The notes below the pieces were generated by a model. It was not told the origin of the DNA and searched no databases. It saw only the letters and a program-made list of their open reading frames with translations. Shown here piece after piece: positions 1 through 8,966 of a stretch of 64,000 nt of DNA (within the stretch, counting starts at the first letter, position 1; each line of letters begins with the position of its first letter). The position numbers were made by a program, and so were the translations under genes. Source of the DNA: Rhodoligotrophos appendicifer (GTDB taxonomy: Bacteria > Pseudomonadota > Alphaproteobacteria > Rhizobiales > Im1); NCBI RefSeq assembly GCF_007474605.1, contig NZ_VHKL01000009.1, positions 186,001 through 250,000 of the forward strand, given 5' to 3'.

Positions 1-1
1 C

Positions 2-457
2 AAGGTCGAGATCATCGAAACTCCGGGTCATACTCTCGGGCACATCGTCTATTACATTCCATCCGACACGGTCGCCTTCGCCGCGGATACCATGTTCCCC
101 CTCGGTTGCGGCCGGGTGTTCGAGGGGACATTGGAGCAAATGTGGTCCTCACTGGCCAAGCTCATCGCACTTCCCAAGGAGACGATCGTCTATTGCGGAC
201 ATGAATACACCAAGGCAAATGCCAAGTTCGCGCTGTCGATTGAGCCTGGTAATGCAGCCTTGCAGAAACGTGCCGCCGAGATCGATGAAAAGCGAGCTCG
301 CGGCGAGCCTACTGTCCCGACAACGATCGCCCTCGAGCTGGAGACCAGCCCGTTCGTTCGTCCGCGGAGTCCGGAGATCCAGGAGCGACTTGGAATGGTC
401 GGCCATTCCGATGCGGAAATATTCGCTGAGGTCCGCCGGCGAAAGGATAATTTCTGA
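2..457 (+). CDS. gloB: Hydroxyacylglutathione hydrolase (glyoxalase II), 3' part
   Basis: The gene enters from the left edge, so its start is outside the window; the reading frame is open from base 2. Glyoxalase II hydrolyses S-D-lactoylglutathione to D-lactate and glutathione in the cytosol. The visible part begins at the metallo-beta-lactamase-fold motif TPGHTLGHI, continues with ADTMFPLGCGRVFEGT and YCGHEYT (binuclear metal ligands and the glutathione-site region), and ends with the helical C-terminal HAGH domain, including NPFVRPRS-like SPFVRPRSPEIQERLG. About 151 residues are visible of roughly 255 usual for the family. The next gene follows after 18 bases on the same strand. Confidence 0.95.
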   Translation, partial: KVEIIETPGHTLGHIVYYIPSDTVAFAADTMFPLGCGRVFEGTLEQMWSSLAKLIALPKETIVYCGHEYTKANAKFALSIEPGNAALQKRAAEIDEKRARGEPTVPTTIALELETSPFVRPRSPEIQERLGMVGHSDAEIFAEVRRRKDNF

Positions 458-475
458 CAGCTGAGCACCGCCGCC

Positions 476-913
476 ATGCCGCCGATACAGCAGAGTGCCG
501 AGGAGGTCATCTCCACCCTTAATCTGGTGCCGCACCCCGAGGGTGGCTATTACACCGAAACCTGGCGGGCTCCAGCTCAAGGCGGAGCCAGAGCTGCAGG
601 GACAGCGATCTATTTCCTGCTCAAGGCAGGACAGTTGAATCGCTGGCACAGGGTCGATGCATGTGAAATCTGGCATTGGTATGCCGGTGCCGCGCTGTTA
701 CTGCGGATCCTGGAGGGCGGCAGACATGGCGACATCATCCTAGGAAGTGATCTTGCTGCGGGCCAGCGTCCGCAGGCGATCGTCAATGCGCATGCATGGC
801 AATCGGCAAAGACACTCGGCGCTTGGACGCTCGTCGGGTGCACAGTGTCACCGGGTTTTGAGTTCGCCGGCTTCGAACTTGCTCCCGACGGATGGGAGCC
901 CGGCGGCGATTAA
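476..913 (+). CDS. Cupin superfamily protein (DUF985 / Cupin_5)
   Basis: A 145-residue protein with the DUF985 signature: an N-terminal STLNLVPHPEGGYYTETWRA segment, then FLLKAGQLNRWHRVDACEIWHWYAG, which carries the cupin metal-site histidines, and a C-terminal GCTVSPGFEFAGFELA strand. It is a single-domain cytosolic beta-barrel of full family length. The biochemical role of the family is not firmly established; sugar or small-molecule binding has been suggested. It lies 18 bases after gloB on the same strand and is probably co-transcribed with it. Confidence 0.85.
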   Translation: MPPIQQSAEEVISTLNLVPHPEGGYYTETWRAPAQGGARAAGTAIYFLLKAGQLNRWHRVDACEIWHWYAGAALLLRILEGGRHGDIILGSDLAAGQRPQAIVNAHAWQSAKTLGAWTLVGCTVSPGFEFAGFELAPDGWEPGGD

Positions 914-966
914 GGCCGGCACGTTTCCGGCCGCGCGGAGACTCGGTCTCTCAAGCAGCTCCGGTG

Positions 967-1695
967 TCAACCGTTGGCGATGTATTGGCCGCCATTCACC
1001 GCGATGATCGAACCGGTAATGAAGGCAGTCTCTCGGCGCGTCAGGAAGCAGACCGTGTCGGCGATTTCCTGGCCCTTGCCCAGACGTCCGACGGGGATCG
1101 AGGCGATGATACTCTCGAGAACCTTCGGCGGAACCGCAGCGACCATATCCGTGTCCACGTAACCGGGGCAGATGCAGTTCACGGTGATCCCCTTCCGGGC
1201 ATTCTCCTGGGCCAGCGCCTTGGTGAAGCCAATGACGCCCGCCTTGGCCGCGGAGTAGTTCGTCTGCCCCATCTGGCCCTTCTGGCCATTGATCGAGGAG
1301 ATGTTGACGATCCGACCGAAGTTTCTTTCCCGCATGGACTCGATCAGAGGACGGGTCATGTTGAACATGGAATCGAGGTTGGTGCGCATGACCTCCGACC
1401 ATTGTTCAACGGCCATCTTGTGGAGCATGCCGTCACGGGTGATGCCGGCATTGTTGACCAGAGTACAGACAGGGCCCAGGTCGCCTTCGACCTTCCGGAC
1501 CCCTTCTGCACATGCCTGATGGTCGCCGACATCCCACTTGTAGACGCGGATGCCACAACTACCATGAAACTCCTGGGCCTTCTCATCATTGCCGGCATAG
1601 ACAGCCGCCACCGCGTATCCTTCATTTTGCAACGCGGTGGCAATCGATGCGCCGATTCCTCGGGTTCCCCCGGTGACAATCGCAACCCTGCTCAT
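967..1695 (-). CDS. phaB: Acetoacetyl-CoA reductase
   Basis: A 242-residue short-chain dehydrogenase that reduces acetoacetyl-CoA to (R)-3-hydroxybutyryl-CoA with NADPH, the second step of polyhydroxybutyrate synthesis. The Rossmann motif TGGTRGIG is near residues 8-15, NNAG near 81-84, and the catalytic Ser-Tyr-Lys set near S134, Y147 and K151 (NYSAAK). The C-terminus GGQYIANG is typical of PhaB. I chose the ATG at 1695, where the family N-terminus MSRVAIVTGG begins and a GGAGGG-like ribosome site sits just upstream; a longer frame exists but adds nonconserved residues. It is downstream of phaA on the same strand. Confidence 0.95.
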   Translation of the reverse strand: MSRVAIVTGGTRGIGASIATALQNEGYAVAAVYAGNDEKAQEFHGSCGIRVYKWDVGDHQACAEGVRKVEGDLGPVCTLVNNAGITRDGMLHKMAVEQWSEVMRTNLDSMFNMTRPLIESMRERNFGRIVNISSINGQKGQMGQTNYSAAKAGVIGFTKALAQENARKGITVNCICPGYVDTDMVAAVPPKVLESIIASIPVGRLGKGQEIADTVCFLTRRETAFITGSIIAVNGGQYIANG

Positions 1696-1775
1696 GACCC
1701 AACACCCTCCCCAACACCCAAGGCACATGACGGCCGGTGCTTCGCACCCTTGCCATCATCCCGCCAACGCCAAGC

Positions 1776-2960
1776 TTACTCGCGTGCGAGGCACATCGCT
1801 ATACCCATGCCGCCACCGATACACAGGGTCGCCAGGCCCTTCTTGGCATCACGGCGCTTCATTTCGTGCAGAAGAGTGGTGAGGATCCGGGTTCCCGACG
1901 CGCCGATTGGGTGGCCAATCGCAATGGATCCTCCGTTGACATTGACCTTCCCGATCTCCCAGCCCATGTCCTTGTTGACGGCACAAGCCTGTGCGGCAAA
2001 CGCTTCATTGGCTTCGACCAGGTCGAGATCGGCGGGTTTCCAGCCGGCCTTTTCCAGGGCCTTGCGCGAGGCCGGGATCGGGCCACTGCCCATGACTGCG
2101 GGGTCCACGCCCGCCGTCGCCCATGACGCTATCCGCGCCAAAGGCTGCAGGCCACGCCGCTCGGCCTCCGAGGCGGTCATCAAGACGACCGCTGCAGCGC
2201 CGTCATTGATCCCCGAGGCATTCGCCGCCGTGACCGAACCGTCCTTCACAAAAGCGGGACGCAGCTTCTGCATGGCCTCAATATTCGCACCGTGGCGGAT
2301 ATACTCGTCGTCCGCGACGATACGTTCGCCTTTGCGCTCCTTCACCGTGACCGGAATGATTTCGTCCTTGAAGCGGCCGGCCTTCTGCGCGGTCTCCGCC
2401 TTGTTTTGAGAGGAGACGGCAAAGCTGTCCTGCATCTCGCGGGTGATCTGCCATTGATTGGCCACGTTCTCAGCAGTGTTGCCCATGTGGTAGCCGTTGA
2501 AGGCGTCCCACAGGCCATCCTTGATCATCGTGTCGATCATCTGATAGTCGCCCATCTTATGCCCGCTGCGCAGATAGGCGGCGTGGGGGCTCATGGACAT
2601 GTTCTCCTGACCGCCCGCCACGATGATCCTGGCGTCGCCCGTCGCGATCTGCTGCATGCCCAGGGCGACGGAGCGCAGTCCGGACCCGCACACCTGGTTC
2701 ACAATCCACGATGTCGCCTCCTTGGGCACCCCTGCCGCAATCGCCGCCTGACGCGCAGGGTTCTGCCCCTCAGCGGCAGTCAAGACTTGTCCCATGATCA
2801 CTTCGTCGACATCGGCCTCCGCAACGCCTGCCCTCTGCAGCGCGCCGGAAATGGCCGTCGCCCCGAGCAGGTGCGCCGGTGTGGTGGCAAAAGCGCCGTT
2901 GAAGGACCCCACGGGGGTACGGGCTGCGGATACGATTACAACATGGTCGCGTTCGGACAT
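1776..2960 (-). CDS. phaA: Acetyl-CoA acetyltransferase (beta-ketothiolase)
   Basis: A 394-residue biosynthetic thiolase that condenses two acetyl-CoA to acetoacetyl-CoA, first step of PHB synthesis. The nucleophilic cysteine is in [10 protein letters not shown] (about C91); [23 protein letters not shown] with the catalytic histidine, and the C-terminal CIGGGMGIA with the second active cysteine are all present. Length matches PhaA. The ATG at 2960 is preceded by AGAGGAGAA about six bases upstream. It reads into phaB after an 80-base gap, giving a phaAB unit, with phaR divergent upstream. Confidence 0.96.
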   Translation of the reverse strand: MSERDHVVIVSAARTPVGSFNGAFATTPAHLLGATAISGALQRAGVAEADVDEVIMGQVLTAAEGQNPARQAAIAAGVPKEATSWIVNQVCGSGLRSVALGMQQIATGDARIIVAGGQENMSMSPHAAYLRSGHKMGDYQMIDTMIKDGLWDAFNGYHMGNTAENVANQWQITREMQDSFAVSSQNKAETAQKAGRFKDEIIPVTVKERKGERIVADDEYIRHGANIEAMQKLRPAFVKDGSVTAANASGINDGAAAVVLMTASEAERRGLQPLARIASWATAGVDPAVMGSGPIPASRKALEKAGWKPADLDLVEANEAFAAQACAVNKDMGWEIGKVNVNGGSIAIGHPIGASGTRILTTLLHEMKRRDAKKGLATLCIGGGMGIAMCLARE

Positions 2961-3213
2961 CTCAATTCTCCTCTAGGCGCTCAGGCCACATATAGCACGA
3001 CGACCCAGCGGCGTCGCAGCCCTGCACATCCGGATAGCTCCGTTAGTGACCCATTGCGATAAAGCCAAGGCGAGTGCAAGTCTTCCGCGTGTCTGGCGCG
3101 GGGTCGTTAAAATCCTTGCGCAGTGGTATTGTGCCGCGCGAAACTGGCATCGGGTTGCTCGTTGCAGCCGGGGAGTGGGACAGGCATCCCGCCTTAATGA
3201 AGGATCATGCCTC

Positions 3214-3849
3214 GTGGATCAAAACGCAAGAGCGGGCGAAAAGCCAATAACGATAAAAAAATATGCGAACAGAAGACTCTACAACACTGCCACTAGCTCA
3301 TATGTGACTCTGGACGATCTGGCCGCGATGGTGAAGCTGGGGTCGGACTTCGCAGTCTTCGATGCAAAGTCCGGTGAGGACATCACCCGGTCGGTGCTGA
3401 CCCAGATCATTTTCGAAGAGGAAAACAAAGGCGACCACAATCTGTTGCCCATCCGCTTTCTCCGACAGCTGATCCGGTATTACGGCGACAATATGCAGAC
3501 CGTCGTCCCGCGTTATCTCGAATTCAGCATCGAAGCTCTCGTGCGCGAGCAGGAGAAGATCCAGAAGCAATTTTCCCAAACCCTCGGGGTGGTCGACCCC
3601 TTCAAGGCCATCGAAGAGCAAACCCGACACAACATCGCGATGTTCGAGAAGGCGATGTCCATGTTCAATCCTTTTGCCGTATTGGCGGGAACGCAAGGAC
3701 CCGCGGGTGAGGTCAAGGCCGCTGAAGAGGTGCCTGAGCGAGAGGCGTCTTCCCGTGGTGGAGGGGGAACCGACGAGATGAGGGTCTTGCGCGAGCAGCT
3801 CAGCGCGATGCAACGGCAGATCGACGGGCTGGCAAAGGGAAAGAAGTAA
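3214..3849 (+). CDS. phaR: Polyhydroxyalkanoate synthesis repressor PhaR
   Basis: PhaR binds DNA and PHB and represses phasin and related genes until polymer appears. The N-terminal DNA/PHB-binding domain starts at ITIKKYANRRLYNTATSSYV and continues with VTLDDLAAMVKLGSDFAVFDA; a second domain carries the LPIRFLRQLIRYYGDNMQ region, and the C-terminus is a charged, probably coiled-coil tail. I chose the GTG at 3214, with GAAGGA nine bases upstream, giving 211 residues; the frame runs open back to 3046, but that extension is not family-like. It diverges from phaAB. Confidence 0.9.
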   Translation: MDQNARAGEKPITIKKYANRRLYNTATSSYVTLDDLAAMVKLGSDFAVFDAKSGEDITRSVLTQIIFEEENKGDHNLLPIRFLRQLIRYYGDNMQTVVPRYLEFSIEALVREQEKIQKQFSQTLGVVDPFKAIEEQTRHNIAMFEKAMSMFNPFAVLAGTQGPAGEVKAAEEVPEREASSRGGGGTDEMRVLREQLSAMQRQIDGLAKGKK

Positions 3850-3866
3850 GCTCCGTCGGAACGACG

Positions 3867-5702
3867 CTAGCGGCCGTCGATGTGCTTATGGAAGCGCATC
3901 AGCGCACCTTTGAGAAGAGACAACTCTCGAGAGAGGCTTCGGCTTCCTGGTTTGTCATTCTCCGGTGGAACCGCTCGCTCGCTTTCACCCGTCACCAGGT
4001 CAAAGACCGCAGGGCCCTGGATCAGATCCACCGAATTCGCCACAGCAAGATCCAGATCCGCCCTTGTGGCCACATCGACGGCCAAAACCTGCGCGCCATT
4101 CCGGCGGCTCAGAGCCATGGTCGACTCCATGCAGATTCTCTCGATCTCGTTCGTCGCCGCATCTCGCAAACGGGAGAGCGGAAATTTTAGAATGGAGACT
4201 GGCACTTCATCCCTACCCGGCAAGGGCACGGGACCCTTTTCCGGCCATGTCAAAGAGACGCCGATTTCCATGATGGTCGAGACGAAGGGGCGCTCGGATT
4301 CGTCCAGGTCTGACGATGGCAGCTGAAGGGTGAACCGTCGGGCCGCCTGTGAAGCCCTGCCCAGAAGGGCGGTGATCTGGTTCACGTGGCAGGGTTGCCG
4401 CAGCGTCTGCTCCGAGAGGGCCATGCTCATAGACAGGCTGGGGTTGCCCTGGAGGACCGTCAGTACCTCCTTCACGGCTCGCGTCTCCACCAGGCCGATC
4501 AGATCCAGCTTTCGGGCCGCCGTCATCAACCTCCCCTCGCCATCACCGGCGAAAGCCAAGTCGACGTGCTGCATCACCACTTCATGATCCTTGATGCGCA
4601 GGACCGGCTGATAGGAAAGCGCCAGACTTCCTTGATCCAAAGCTGCGAAGATGGCCGCAGCGGTCTCCATGCTCGATCGACACGACTCGACCACCTCGCG
4701 AGACTTCGCCGGGTCGAAATCCGTTCCGCCTACCAGGCGGCGCGCTTGGTCGAGCGAGGCCTCCACCCGCAAAAAGGCCTCCTCACTGGTGGAGAATTCA
4801 CTGGATAGGCTGGTACCTCCCACCGAACCCGTGACCCAGACGGGGCCGTGCGTCGTCTCAACGACGGTGTCGCGCATTGCACCCAAGAAACGGGCGGCGG
4901 CGATGGGCATCTCGTCCTCACGGCAGTTCTTCAACAGAAGTGCCAGCTTGTCTGCCGTAAATCGTCCCAGTTGATCTCCGCTCCGCATGACGGCGGCCAG
5001 TCGCTTCCCGACGGACTGCCCCACGGCATCAGCGACCTGACTGCCAAAATGACGTCGAATATCATTCAAATTGTCGATCGAGATCATCAGCAGTGCCGAC
5101 GGCTCGAGCAATTGCGTCACGCGGTTCAGCGCAGCTTGCACGACGGTCAGCATCTGGGGACGGTTCATCAGCCCGGTCAGAGGATCATACGTGCCGAGAT
5201 AGTGTAGGTGCTCCTCCTCGCGCTTGCGGTTCTCAACGACACGAACGATACCGAAGACGTGAGCCGGCCTGCCATCGGCGCCTGCAAACCAGCGGCCGGT
5301 GTCCTCGACCCAAGAGAATTCGGCATGTTCGCCGGTCCCTTGTTTCAGCCGGTACTCGACTTGAAAGAAGACGCCACCGCCTTCGTCGGTCGCACTGGAA
5401 CGCTGAACAGCATCATAGCGGCTGGCAGGGCTTTCGGGTTCGAGCGCGGCGGCGTAAAGCCGGCCACTATCGAGAAGAGCTGCATCAATCCCCAGGATAT
5501 CTGCAGCCTTGTCGCTCCACAGCAGGACATCCCCTTCGACGATCCAGTGATAGGCCGCCAAACCCGCCGCCATCACAGACAGCTGCAGGTCCCCGCCCCG
5601 TGTCAGCTCGGAGAAGCGAACAAGACGATCGAGATGCGGAGTCTCCGAAAACGTTTCACCGTCGTCCTGCCCCAATGACGCGGTGATTCTTTCAGTCGGC
5701 AC
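3867..5702 (-). CDS. PAS-GGDEF-EAL protein with degenerate catalytic motifs
   Basis: A 611-residue soluble protein: PAS-like sensor near residues 40-155, GGDEF-type domain near 165-325 (starting YDPLTGLMNRPQ), EAL-type domain near 345-580. These domains normally make and break cyclic di-GMP. Here the GGDEF loop reads RFTADKLALLL in place of a canonical RxGGDEFxxLL, and the EAL motif is replaced in SYQPVLRIKDHEVVMQHVD. Both activities are therefore probably lost, leaving a binding or scaffold role (inference). The GTG start at 5702 follows an AGGAGGGGG stretch; the nearby ATG at 5709 is out of frame and stops at once. Convergent with phaR. Confidence 0.85.
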   Translation of the reverse strand: MPTERITASLGQDDGETFSETPHLDRLVRFSELTRGGDLQLSVMAAGLAAYHWIVEGDVLLWSDKAADILGIDAALLDSGRLYAAALEPESPASRYDAVQRSSATDEGGGVFFQVEYRLKQGTGEHAEFSWVEDTGRWFAGADGRPAHVFGIVRVVENRKREEEHLHYLGTYDPLTGLMNRPQMLTVVQAALNRVTQLLEPSALLMISIDNLNDIRRHFGSQVADAVGQSVGKRLAAVMRSGDQLGRFTADKLALLLKNCREDEMPIAAARFLGAMRDTVVETTHGPVWVTGSVGGTSLSSEFSTSEEAFLRVEASLDQARRLVGGTDFDPAKSREVVESCRSSMETAAAIFAALDQGSLALSYQPVLRIKDHEVVMQHVDLAFAGDGEGRLMTAARKLDLIGLVETRAVKEVLTVLQGNPSLSMSMALSEQTLRQPCHVNQITALLGRASQAARRFTLQLPSSDLDESERPFVSTIMEIGVSLTWPEKGPVPLPGRDEVPVSILKFPLSRLRDAATNEIERICMESTMALSRRNGAQVLAVDVATRADLDLAVANSVDLIQGPAVFDLVTGESERAVPPENDKPGSRSLSRELSLLKGALMRFHKHIDGR

Positions 5703-5803
5703 GGCCCATGCCCCCTCCTGATACGGGCGTGAAGTTCAGGAGGTTGTACAGAGGGCCCCGTTAATATTTCGGGCAGGAATTCCCTCAAATATGAACTAAT
5801 TCC

Positions 5804-7390
5804 CTAAATCCCCAGAGCGAGGCCATCCTTGCGTGGGTCGGAACCACCCGTCAGAACCCCATTGGTGCCCAGCATGATGCCCTGGCCGCCGCCGAGAGGC
5901 TCGTTCGGCCGCACAACCTCATGACCAAGATCGGAGAGTCCGCGCGCCACCATATCCGAAGCGCCCTTTTCCAACGAGACCACGCCATTCTCAAAGAAGT
6001 AGCGGGGGGCGTCGATGGCCTCCTGGATATCCATGCCATAGGTCAGCATGTTGACCGCGACCTGGACATGGCCCATCGGCTGATAGGCACCGCCCATGAC
6101 GCCGTAGGAGCCGGCGATCCTTCCATCCTTGCGAATCATGGCCGGAATGATCGTATGCAAAGGCCGACGGCTTGGGCCGATGCAGTTGGGATGATTCGGA
6201 TCGGTCATGAAGCCCTTGCCGCGATTGTGCAGCGTAATTCCTGTCTTCGGCGACGTCATGCCAGAACCGAAAGCCGCAAAAACGGAGTTGATGAAGGAGA
6301 TCGCGGTCCCCTCCTTATCGACGACCGTCAGATAGACGGTATCGGCGGCCAGAGGCATCTTCTCCTTGCCGCTGACGGGCAGCGACCGAGTCAGGCTGAT
6401 CCGGTCCGCCATGCGATCGGCGGTCGAGTCCGAGAGCAATTCGCTGACCGGGACCTCATGGAAACCCGGATCGGCGATGTGCTCGTTGCGAAGCTCGAAA
6501 GCGATCCGGATCGCCTCGAGCTGCAGGTGCGTGCGCTCGACACCGTCATGTGCAAAGCCCGCGAGATCGAAACGCTTCAGTATGTTCAGCGCGATGAGCA
6601 CCGTCAGGCCCTGGCCGTTCGGTGGGAGCTCCACGATGTCGCTGCCCGCGTAGTTGGTCGAGATCGGCTCCACATAGTCGTGACACGTCGCGCGGAAGTC
6701 CTCGAGCTCGTGCAGCCCTCCCCGGGATTGCAGGAAGCTGACCAGATCCTCGGCGATCGCGCCCTCATAGAAAGCCTCGCGCCCTTCCTTTGCGATGATG
6801 CGCATGGTTTCCGCCAGAGCCGGCAAGCGATAGACCTCGCCCGAGAGCGGCGCTTTTCCGTTGAACAAGAGATGACGGCGCGATCCTTCATCCGCTTCCA
6901 GCTTGGACACTTGGCGCTGCCAGTCCCAGGCGACGCGCGGTGTCGCGGGCACGCCCCGCTCGGCAAATCCGATGGCGGGCTCCAGAGCTTGAGCCAAAGA
7001 GATCGTCCCATGATGCGCCAGGAGGTGATGCCAAGCGTCGATAGCTCCCGGAACAGTGACGGAATGGACGCTGGTTTCGGATATCCCGGCTTCCAGACCA
7101 GCGGTCTTCAGCCATTCACGATCGGCTGCGGCGGGGGCACGACCCGACCCGTTCAGGCCGATGATGGATCCATCCTTCCTGCCGATCAGCGCGAAGCAAT
7201 CGCCTCCGATGCCGGTCATGTGAGGCTCCGTCACACACAGGATGGCGGATGCCGTAACAGCCGCGTCCACCGCATTGCCGCCAGAGCGAAGCGTTTCGAC
7301 CGCTGCCAAGGTGGCCAGAGGCGAAGAGGTTGCTGCCATGCCGTTGGTGCCGTAGGCCACCGACCGTCCCGAACGCTGGAAATCTCTCAC
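5804..7390 (-). CDS. ggt: Gamma-glutamyltransferase family protein
   Basis: A 528-residue N-terminal-nucleophile hydrolase of the GGT family, which self-cleaves and transfers or hydrolyses gamma-glutamyl groups, as of glutathione; relatives also act on oxamate or acylated amino acids. The large-subunit motif GGNAVDAAVTAS and TGIGGDCFA are near the N-terminus. The predicted cleavage threonine is about T351 in ADTVYLTVVD, followed by NSVFAAFGSGMTSPKTGI and the GGAYQPMGHVQ glycine loop. There is no clear signal peptide, so a cytosolic location is likely. The start is GTG at 7390 behind GAGAGGTGAT. Substrate cannot be fixed from sequence. Confidence 0.88.
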   Translation of the reverse strand: MRDFQRSGRSVAYGTNGMAATSSPLATLAAVETLRSGGNAVDAAVTASAILCVTEPHMTGIGGDCFALIGRKDGSIIGLNGSGRAPAAADREWLKTAGLEAGISETSVHSVTVPGAIDAWHHLLAHHGTISLAQALEPAIGFAERGVPATPRVAWDWQRQVSKLEADEGSRRHLLFNGKAPLSGEVYRLPALAETMRIIAKEGREAFYEGAIAEDLVSFLQSRGGLHELEDFRATCHDYVEPISTNYAGSDIVELPPNGQGLTVLIALNILKRFDLAGFAHDGVERTHLQLEAIRIAFELRNEHIADPGFHEVPVSELLSDSTADRMADRISLTRSLPVSGKEKMPLAADTVYLTVVDKEGTAISFINSVFAAFGSGMTSPKTGITLHNRGKGFMTDPNHPNCIGPSRRPLHTIIPAMIRKDGRIAGSYGVMGGAYQPMGHVQVAVNMLTYGMDIQEAIDAPRYFFENGVVSLEKGASDMVARGLSDLGHEVVRPNEPLGGGQGIMLGTNGVLTGGSDPRKDGLALGI

Positions 7391-7533
7391 AGATCACCTC
7401 TCTCATTCACTGCGGATGGGGTTGTATGACATCAGCTCGGAAAACTGAACGGGTTTCGAGCATGCTGGCGGCAGAAACCGTCGCATGTGATAGTGGATTG
7501 GCCACGGAACGGCAGGGTGCATGAGATTCGCAG

Positions 7534-8652
7534 ATGATACGAGTGTTGCAAGGCCTTGGCTTCGGGTTGGCGCTGACGACCAGTTTGGCGAGCTTTGGCA
7601 GCGAGGCTGCTCGCGCCGTTGACGGGCTGAAGGCCCCGGCGGGCTATACAGCGGCCGTCTTCGCAGAGGGACTGGGGGCGCCGCGGCTGATGGTCCTGAC
7701 CAGCACCGGCGACATCATCGTGTCCACCTACACGGATGGCAAAATCCTGCTCGTCCGCGGCGACCGCAATGGGGACGGGCGTGCGGACGGGGTCGTCAGC
7801 CTCGCAGAGGGGCTCGACCTGCCGCATGGGCTCCTCCTGGAGGGAAACGACAGGCTTTATGTCGCCGAGCAAGGAAAGGTCAGCCGCTACCGGTTCGACA
7901 ACACGGCAGGCGTTCTCAGTTCGCCAGAGGTGGTGCTCGACGAACTGCCCCCGGCAGGAGGGCATTCCTCCCGCACTCTCAAGAAAGGACACGACGGCTG
8001 GTTCTATGTTTCGATCGGATCAGGGTGCAACGCCTGCTTCGAGGAAGATCCCTATCGCGGGGCGATCTTCCGCTTCAAGCCGGGGCAAGAGGCGCCGGTC
8101 ATGTTCGCCAACGGATTGCGGAATACGGTGGGATTCGACTGGCAACCGGAGACGGGGGCATTGTACGGGGTCGATAACGGCCGAGACATGCTGGGCGACC
8201 ATGAGCCGCCGGATGAAGTCAATCTCATCGAGCAGGGCAAGTTCTACGGCTGGCCGTTGTTCTATGGCGACAATGTGCGGGACGAGGATTTCAAAGGCGC
8301 GGAGCTCGAAAAAGGCTTCAAGACGGTCGCACCCGTCTTCAATCTGCCGGCGCATGTGGCGCCGCTTGGACTCACGTTCCTGCGACACCAGAAGGACCCG
8401 GCCATGAATGGCGTCGCCCTGGTGTCTGAACACGGTTCGTGGAACAGCAGCGTCAAAGTGGGCTACAAAATCGAAGCGCTGACGTGGGACAGCGACGGAA
8501 AAATCAGCAGCCGACCGTTCCTGGAAGGCTTTCTCCGCGAAGGCGAAGTGTCGGGGCGACCCGTGGATGTCGTGGAAGCGGACGACGGCACGCTCTATGT
8601 CAGCGACGATCATGCGGGACTGATCTATCGCATTACGCCTCCAGACCAGTAG
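7534..8652 (+). CDS. Secreted PQQ-dependent sugar dehydrogenase-like beta-propeller
   Basis: A 372-residue protein with a Sec signal peptide (residues 1 to about 28, hydrophobic core LGFGLALTTSLASFG). The mature part resembles the glucose/sorbosone dehydrogenase propeller: GLGAPRLMVL, GDRNGDGRADGVVSLAEGL, LPHGLLLEGNDRLYVAEQG, GGHSSRTLKKGHDGWFYVSIGS and SEHGSWNSS are conserved. A CNACF pair of cysteines lies mid-protein. It likely acts in the periplasm on a sugar or alcohol; cofactor and substrate are inferred from family only. It diverges from ggt across 143 bases. Confidence 0.82.
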   Translation: MIRVLQGLGFGLALTTSLASFGSEAARAVDGLKAPAGYTAAVFAEGLGAPRLMVLTSTGDIIVSTYTDGKILLVRGDRNGDGRADGVVSLAEGLDLPHGLLLEGNDRLYVAEQGKVSRYRFDNTAGVLSSPEVVLDELPPAGGHSSRTLKKGHDGWFYVSIGSGCNACFEEDPYRGAIFRFKPGQEAPVMFANGLRNTVGFDWQPETGALYGVDNGRDMLGDHEPPDEVNLIEQGKFYGWPLFYGDNVRDEDFKGAELEKGFKTVAPVFNLPAHVAPLGLTFLRHQKDPAMNGVALVSEHGSWNSSVKVGYKIEALTWDSDGKISSRPFLEGFLREGEVSGRPVDVVEADDGTLYVSDDHAGLIYRITPPDQ

Positions 8653-8655
8653 CGA

Positions 8656-8853
8656 TCAGAAATCGCTGACGAGCCCCTTGCTCTCCCAATCGCCATAACG
8701 CGTCGGCTCCGGACCCTTCGGCCCGTTCACCTCCTTGGGGCGCGATGTCGGCGCCCGCTCGGCATCGGCACGGCGCTCGGCGGCTTCCGCGAGCGCCCTG
8801 CGAGCGGCAGGCGACAGCTCCTTGGGGCCTTCACGATGATTTTCGTCACTCAT
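8656..8853 (-). CDS. DUF1674 protein, succinate dehydrogenase assembly factor 4-like
   Basis: A 65-residue protein ending in the family signature PTRYGDWESKGLVSDF, which matches the SDHAF4/Sdh8 group that binds flavinylated SdhA during complex II assembly. The N-terminal half is charged and rich in Ala, Glu and Arg. I chose the ATG at 8853 (MSDENHREG); an upstream in-frame extension to 8922 is nonconserved. It lies next to htpX, divergent from it, and converges on the propeller gene three bases away. Confidence 0.85.
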   Translation of the reverse strand: MSDENHREGPKELSPAARRALAEAAERRADAERAPTSRPKEVNGPKGPEPTRYGDWESKGLVSDF

Positions 8854-8966
8854 AGTTGTGTCCGCCGCTTGCCGTTTTCCTTGTACAATCCAACATATAG
8901 TCGGACGCAAACGAAGCCTCAATCCCGAGACTTCGACCTACTCTTGGCTGGAGAGCCATACGCTCG

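Noticed and set aside
892-2409. Long plus-strand open frame (505 codons) across phaB and phaA
   Set aside because: It lies antisense to two clear genes, has no family motif, and is rich in Arg/Pro/Ser as expected from GC-rich codon positions.
5921-7429. 502-codon plus-strand frame
   Set aside because: It is antisense to gamma-glutamyltransferase throughout; the composition is typical of a shadow frame.
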